DNA from: Salvator merianae
Lineage: Eukaryota > Chordata > Lepidosauria > Squamata > Teiidae
DNA: 64,000 bases
Direction of reading: 5' to 3'
NCBI GenBank assembly: GCA_003586115.2
Contig: QVOM02000073.1
Span: 23,608,175-23,672,174 of the forward strand
Position numbers and translations under genes: made by a program. How positions within the stretch are numbered: the stretch's first letter is position 1; each line of letters opens with the position of its first letter. Shown here one piece after another: positions 58,200 to 64,000 of the stretch. Below the pieces are notes generated by a model. That model had not been told where the DNA came from. It searched no databases and saw only the letters and a list, made by a program, of their open reading frames with translations.

Positions 58200-60940
58200 T
58201 GTCAGTAGGTAATGCCATTTAAGAGACATGGAAACAGTCTGTGTATTGCATGGAGGCAACCTGCTGTTTCTGAGGGCATGCTATGGAATAAGAAGAAGTC
58301 GCCCCAGAGTTCTGATGCCCTCTGCAGTACTTTCCCACTGCACAGTAGCAGAAGGGCTAGATGTCAACATGTCAGAGCTGCCCTCAAGGCAGTGGTGTGA
58401 AAAATCAACACGACAAGCCCGTCACATCTCGCTTATCACTTCTGCAAGTGTAATCACTTTTGTCTTGCCCCTCCCCACTCCACAGTTTGCTACTCATGGC
58501 TCAGCAAGCATGAAACGTTTCCTGAGAAACAAAATCAAATGATCCCTCGAAAGGGACTTCGCTCACCTTGGATCAATGGAATCAGGCTTGTCTCATTTAA
58601 AGCTCATAAACATTTTCAAGGATGGTTTATGAGAAGCATGAGAAACTTCTCTTTCTAACCCCAAACAGAACCTTTAAAAAAAAAAAAGCTGGTATTTATA
58701 ACAGTTCTCCACGCTTGTTTTTCTGCTCTGTTTTGTTGTACGCAGTTATTTTAATTTTGGCTGGACGTTGTTCTATTCAGTTAATCAGAGTCCTTACAGA
58801 AATGCAATTAACTTTGGGCACCACATAACCAATCACATAGTCAGTTTTGTTGAAGGCAATGAAGTTGGTCAGCTTTCTATTTACAGAAAATTAACATATA
58901 TATAAGAATTTGGACAAGTCCCTTTTGTGGACGATAACTTCCATGATCTTTAATCAAAGTGCCCAATAACTGTTTTGACTAAGGATTGTCATAGTTATAT
59001 AAAAATAAATGAACTTTTCAAACTCTGGGGTAAATAGCCTAGGGATTGAACTCATTGCTGTAATGCTCATGTTCCCTTGTTAGGTGATCATGTCATCATT
59101 GCAGAGCAAGACCAGTTCTACAGACTTAGTGCAGGGAGACCCCTCAAACCACACATGGGCTAATGTGGTTTGCTTAGAATCCCAGCAGAGGAGGTAGGAC
59201 TCTAGAGTATAAATATTACAACATGACCATCAGACTCCAGTAGTGCCAGCTAGGCACATGTGGGAGCTCCTTCTCCTTCAAGGACTTCATTTGAAGACCA
59301 GACAGCACTAGCAAATCTCCTTTCGATGCTGCTATAGTAGGATTCCCAGTGCTCCCCATGCTACATTTGGCTTTCCACTTGTGTATCTCTGCAGTTGCCA
59401 AAAACCTCACTGTGTCCTATGAAGGGAAGAAAGAAATAAGGGAAGAACTGCATTCACTCCACTTCCCATAACTTAACTGTCTTTGATGGAGAAGAAGCAT
59501 TTTTGACAAAATTGGGTGACTCCCATCCCATAGCAGATATACCACATGGAGACCAATAGAAGACCTGTGGTGCCAAGTGGCCATCCTTTAGAATGAAGAG
59601 GTATGCAAGGGGACGGTGCATTCTTGGTGACAGTTGGACTCAGACTCATGCCGCAGAGCGACCCACAGCCTCTTTTAGTTTGGACTGCTGGGTGGGAGGA
59701 CCTTGTCAGTTTTACAGTCTCTTCAAAAACAGTAGCAGTCCTTCTTTCTTTCTCCTTCTCCTTCTCCTCTTCCCTCTCCCTCTCTCACCAGGAAGCAAAC
59801 TGTTAAGGAAATGGAAGTTCTAACAGAGCTTTTGCAGCCCCTCCTATCCATCCCGTAGATGAGAATGCAGGTGGGAGACATACTGACTGTCCAAGAAATC
59901 TTCCTGAATTATCAGATGGCGAAGACTTCCGGATGGGCACTTTTCTAGCACAGGGGTGTCCAAAGTTCTGCCTGCTCTTGCATAATGAATATGCAGGCAT
60001 TAAGGAAGTTCAGGCAGGAATTAGCCTTACAGTTTTACATGCCATTCTAAGCAGTATCACACAGTGCACTGGAAATCCTGTCATAAGTGGGAAAGGCGAC
60101 CAATTTCATCTAGATTTAACCAAAAAAGGAAGTTTGTCATGTCTGTATTCTGAAAATAGTGGTCCATGTTTGGAAAATAAGCTTTTTCATTTTGGTCATA
60201 AGGTCCAAAGCAAGCATAAACACTCCTTGTCACCTTTAGAAGGGAGGAGAGACAATGGTGTGATGGTTTTGCAGAGGAGGTTGTTTTGGAGAACAAATAT
60301 TCACATTTCTTCAACAGCAATGGCCTTGTGCCTCTGTTTTCCAGTGGCCCTTGCAGCTTTTAGGCTTTTCCAAAAAATAAACCTTTAGTAGCTGTTTCTG
60401 TGAATATAGATCATTTTTGGTTTTTCACATCAAAACTGATTGCCACCATTTCCTAAACAACTTACTGATAGAATTTCAAAGGAATGAAAAATCGTATTAA
60501 AAGTAAGTAGCTTCCCTCTGTTTTTTAGAGGGTTTAGTCCTTTTAGATACAACTGAGGACATGCCAATGGTCTTGTTGCTATCTCATTCTGTTGCTCCTA
60601 AATATGGCATTTACATGGCTCCTAAACAAGTACATCCAAATGAGGTTCCTGTCTAACCCCACTGCATTATTTTCAGTGTGTCCTGCCTTTGAAATTATCT
60701 GAATGTACTTTCTCATCCACTTTCTAACAAAGCTTATAATACATACCTATAGCAGCCTAAGCTGCACTAGAGCGAGGGAGTATTGTTGCTTCAACAACAT
60801 AAATGTGATTCTTCTCTTTAGCAAGCATTTAACAACTATTGAATTCTTCATGAATAATCACAAAAGGAATTTCTTATAGGAGGTATGTGCAAAAATATCT
60901 GTGATACCTGCTCACCTTCTTCAGCTCTGTTTGAGTCTAA
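58200..60940. other. anonymous non-coding DNA
   Basis: No gene recognised. A pyrimidine-rich (CTT/CTC) tract lies at 59741-59787 and an A-run at 58676-58687. The 151-codon plus frame at 59933-60388 shows no domain, and its composition does not argue for a gene. Confidence 0.35.
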
Positions 60941-61120
60941 GGCCCTTTCTGCACTTGGCCTTATTCCAGATTATATCTTGGAATAGGGATCTGCCATCTG
61001 CATGCTACTATGAACTATTGCAGGCCCCATCTGGGACCTGCTATAATCTGCACTAGTGTGTGGATAGCAGGTCCCTATTCTGGAATATAGTCCAGAATAA
61101 AGCCAAGTGCAGAAAGAGCC
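60941..61120. mobile_element. palindromic MITE, family A copy 3
   Basis: 180 bp with family A ends and a TAA duplication at 60938-60940 and 61121-61123. TAA is the commonest target of PIF/Harbinger elements. Close in sequence to the copy at 1727. Confidence 0.83.
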
Positions 61121-61899
61121 TAAGTGTTGCTCCAGAACATGGACAGGTCTGTTGCAGTTATACCAATAGTGCTTCAGGGAAATACTGCAGGTGGGCCACC
61201 TAGCACTAGAAAGAGATGCATTGTCAGTACTGTTTCAGGAATCTTTTGCATCTTTCTGCTTTTCCAGGGATCAGTTTACAACTGAAACGTGCTGATCTGG
61301 ACAAGTTTGGGGAAGAACTGAGTCTTCCCTGCTTATCCCTGCAATGACGACTGGTGCCCCTGGTCTGCTAGCTGCTGCTAGTTCATCTTTATGATGAAGA
61401 TCAGTAACACACATACTTGCAAAGCTTTGAGCCTACGTACACTTGGGAATTTTTCAACACCACTTGCATCACAAAGCCTTGCACTTTGCATGGAAAAAGG
61501 CTGAATCACATGCTCAAGTTGGACCTTTGTAACAACTGCATATTTGAGCAATAATGAAGAATCCAGACGCTTGTGTAAAATTGGAAGAAAAGGAATACCT
61601 TCAGTAAGTTGATAAAATTTAAAAACAAACCAGGGTTCGTATAGGTGAAAGCAATCAATAAATCAAATGTAAAACACAAAATGAAGACACATTCAGTAAC
61701 TGTTGTCTTTAAAACTAGTAATGAGAAAGTTCAGTAAGGCAAGCACGATGCTGCATGGAGGGTCTTCCACATGTCTGGAATTTGCTGCTTAAAAAGACCT
61801 TCTTTGTAATCACCTCTTAAATTTGAATTCTATTAGTACCTTTAATCAATATATAATCAATACAACTGTATTTTTATATCTAGTTGAATTAAGTGTAAT
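61121..61899. other. anonymous non-coding DNA
   Basis: Nothing recognised; the far end may include unrecognised L1 sequence. Confidence 0.35.
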
Positions 61900-63960
61900 T
61901 CACTCCTTCTCAGATGCCACCCTTCCACATACATCCACCAAACACTATTTTCCAATATTAAATTCCTTTTGATATATTTTTTCCTTTATCTTCCACCCTG
62001 TTTTTCCACCTCCATGTTAAGATCTCCTCCCAATATAAGGTCTCCTTTCATAAATAACTTCAGCTGTTTCATCATCCAGCCAAAAACCCTCTTTTTAATT
62101 CTCATTTGGTGCATAAATTGATGCTTATGTTAATACATGCCTATTTATTTTACATTTAACAAATACATATATTCCATCTCCATCTTTACTTTGTCCCAAT
62201 AATTCAAAGTTCAGATCCCCATTTATTAATATATCAACCCTTTTTGCCTTTTTTTAGAACTCCTTGATTCATATTGTCTATTCCAATTATTGTTAGCTAA
62301 CAATATACTTTTCTCTTTCTTTTTTAATGCATTTCCTGAATGAATGCAATATTCACCTTGCTCCCTCTGAGCATTTTAAACAATGTATACCAGGGAGTTC
62401 AAACTGTTCACATTCATCAGTTCCACTATCAATTCTTCCATCTAGCTGCATTTTCTTCTTGTCTGTATATCTTCCATCCCCTGTAATACCTCTTTGTTGC
62501 TTGATGATTCCCTGATTCACTTTGACCCTCCCTTTGAAGCATGATCCCCATAACCAGGAGGGGATGAGCTACTACTTGCTCATTACCTTCTTTGAACCAA
62601 AAAAGATGGGTTGTGCTCCTCCATATACCGTTTTCCCAGAGCTGTTTGTATCCAAACTCCCTTATTTATTTAACTACTCATTCCCTGTTAAATGTATTGT
62701 TTGCCCCTTATCTGCCTCTATTTCTTCCTCTTCTTCCTCTATTCCTCCTTATTTAAAGAAAATCCTACCCAACCTATTCTGTCTAACCCTAACCTCCCCC
62801 TCTAAACTTTCCTAATCTTCCCTATTCCATCTCTGCCCTCTCCCCTTCCCTTGTAAAGAGAAGAGAGAGTACAAAATTTTCTAGTGAAAGGACATGAAAG
62901 AATAAAACATGAATTCAATTCACAAAACTTAATCCATCATACTCATATCTTCCTTAGCAGCCAGAAGACAGTCCCATTTCTATCTGACTCAGTCCATCAA
63001 TTCTTGTGATACTCGCTTCCTTCAATCAGTCAATTCAAGAATACCTTTGTTACATATCATGGCTTCACAAACCAGATCTGATGTTGGACACTTTCATTGT
63101 CTTCCCTGTGTGCCTCTTCTTATTTCTAAGAGTCTTTACTCTCTTCTCCAGTTCCTCAGTCTCTTTCTTTTCTGCTTCCAGCTCCTCCTTCTTGGTTTAT
63201 CCTGTTATCCTCTCCTCTTTCCCTTTATTTATCTTTAATGCTTTCAATAGCTCCTCTCCTTCCACTTTGTTACAGGCCTTATTCAGCTTCCTATCTTTAA
63301 ACACAAAAAAAGGCAGTAGGAAAAAATTATAACTGCCCCCCTTGATTTTCTGGCAAATCAACCTCAGTCTGGCCCGTTGACGCAAGCTTTCACTTACCAA
63401 ATTGAAATACATAGTAATTTTATTTCCTTCAAACGTGAAACCGACTTATTCCTCAACTGCTTGTACATTTTCTCCCGCACACTCTCCCTGGCAAATGCCA
63501 CAATAATATCTCACAGGAAACTTCTTGCACATCTCATAATTAGGCTCCTTAGTAGCCCTCTCTGTGTCATCCTGACCTATCTCTATGTCCTGCATTTGGA
63601 GCCAATCTGATAAATCTTTGTCAAATCACATCAATTCAGCTTATCCAGAAAGCCTTTCAGCCTCAGATTCTTCCTTTCCCAGTTTAGGTGCTGAGCCAAG
63701 TCCGTAATTTGCTCAGACTTCTTCATTTTGGCTTTTTAAAACTCCTTTATTGCTTCTCTGTTCTCCTTTGGTTTCCTGTTTTCCACCCCTATTTCATATG
63801 AGGCATTAGCTGTTTTGCTAATTTCACGAACATCATCCACTAGTCTTTTAAGAGTCTCTTCTATGCCTGAAAAGACACTTACAAGTCTATCCATCTTTTG
63901 TGCCAACATTTCCTTAATAGGAGACCCTAGTTTACCTCCCATTGTCATCTTAAGTAACTA
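61900..63960 (-). pseudogene. decayed L1-type LINE, ORF1 and start of ORF2, minus strand
   Basis: Read on the minus strand from 63960 downward. First comes an ORF1 N-terminal helical stretch (frame 63736-63948, with QKMDRLVSVFSGIEETLKRL). The ORF1 core follows at 63740-63200 (KKSEQITDLAQHL, NLRLKGFLDKL, DIIVAFARESVREKMYKQLR, YFNLVSESLRQRARLRL). Then, from about 62420 to 61900, is the start of ORF2 endonuclease, seen as MNVNSLNSLV, IAFIQEMH and LILGGDLNMEVE. Numerous stops and shifts. The reverse transcriptase is absent, so the 3' half has been lost or lies elsewhere. 62420-63200 is T/C-rich linker without recognisable frame. Confidence 0.7.
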
Positions 63961-64000
63961 GTTTCTCTGGCATGCAGTTCCATGAAATCTACCCTCACCT

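Noticed and set aside
59933..60388. 151-codon plus-strand frame
   Set aside because: Longest frame in its area, but overlapped by an opposite frame and without protein-like motifs; most likely chance.

Overview
This window looks like nuclear DNA from a non-avian sauropsid, most likely a squamate such as a gecko or lizard. It is AT-rich, has almost no long open frames, and is packed with interspersed repeats: L2-, CR1- and L1-type LINE remnants, Ty3/gypsy and copia-like LTR sequences, 5S-rRNA-derived fragments and several families of non-autonomous DNA transposons. I see no bacterial-style operons, CRISPR array or complete host gene. The assignment is from recall of family sequence styles, not from a search.

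The dominant object is a 5.2 kb Ty3/gypsy-type retrotransposon on the + strand (4752-9965). It has two near-identical LTRs, and its Gag, protease, reverse transcriptase, RNase H and integrase lie in one reading frame. Three stop codons and a nested 568-bp solo LTR (8189-8756, minus strand, 5-bp target duplication) break that frame. The element sits between two 269-bp direct repeats that abut it exactly, and its 3' LTR lacks the last four bases of the LTR end seen at the 5' LTR.

Down the window: 1-4.5 kb is anonymous DNA with two MITE-like elements and a possible old LTR; 4.5-10.2 kb is the retrotransposon and its duplicated flanks; 11-13.5 kb holds perfect hairpins with transposon-like ends; 16.83-17.03 kb is the best candidate host exon; 19-25.5 kb carries three copies of a strikingly CpG-rich TIR element, a Harbinger-like element and a gypsy integrase fossil; 31-37 kb has L2, CR1 and MITE fragments; 42-47.8 kb has a 5S-derived fragment and two L2 bodies; 51-54.7 kb has LINE pieces and the fourth CpG-rich element; 57-61 kb has an L2 interrupted by a MITE, then another MITE copy; 62-64 kb is a decayed minus-strand L1.

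If the exon at 16.8 kb is real, the rest is probably intronic or intergenic DNA of that gene. The most unusual signals are the long flanking duplication with the trimmed LTR end, and the CpG-rich family whose copies each carry short arrays with a period near 20 bp.
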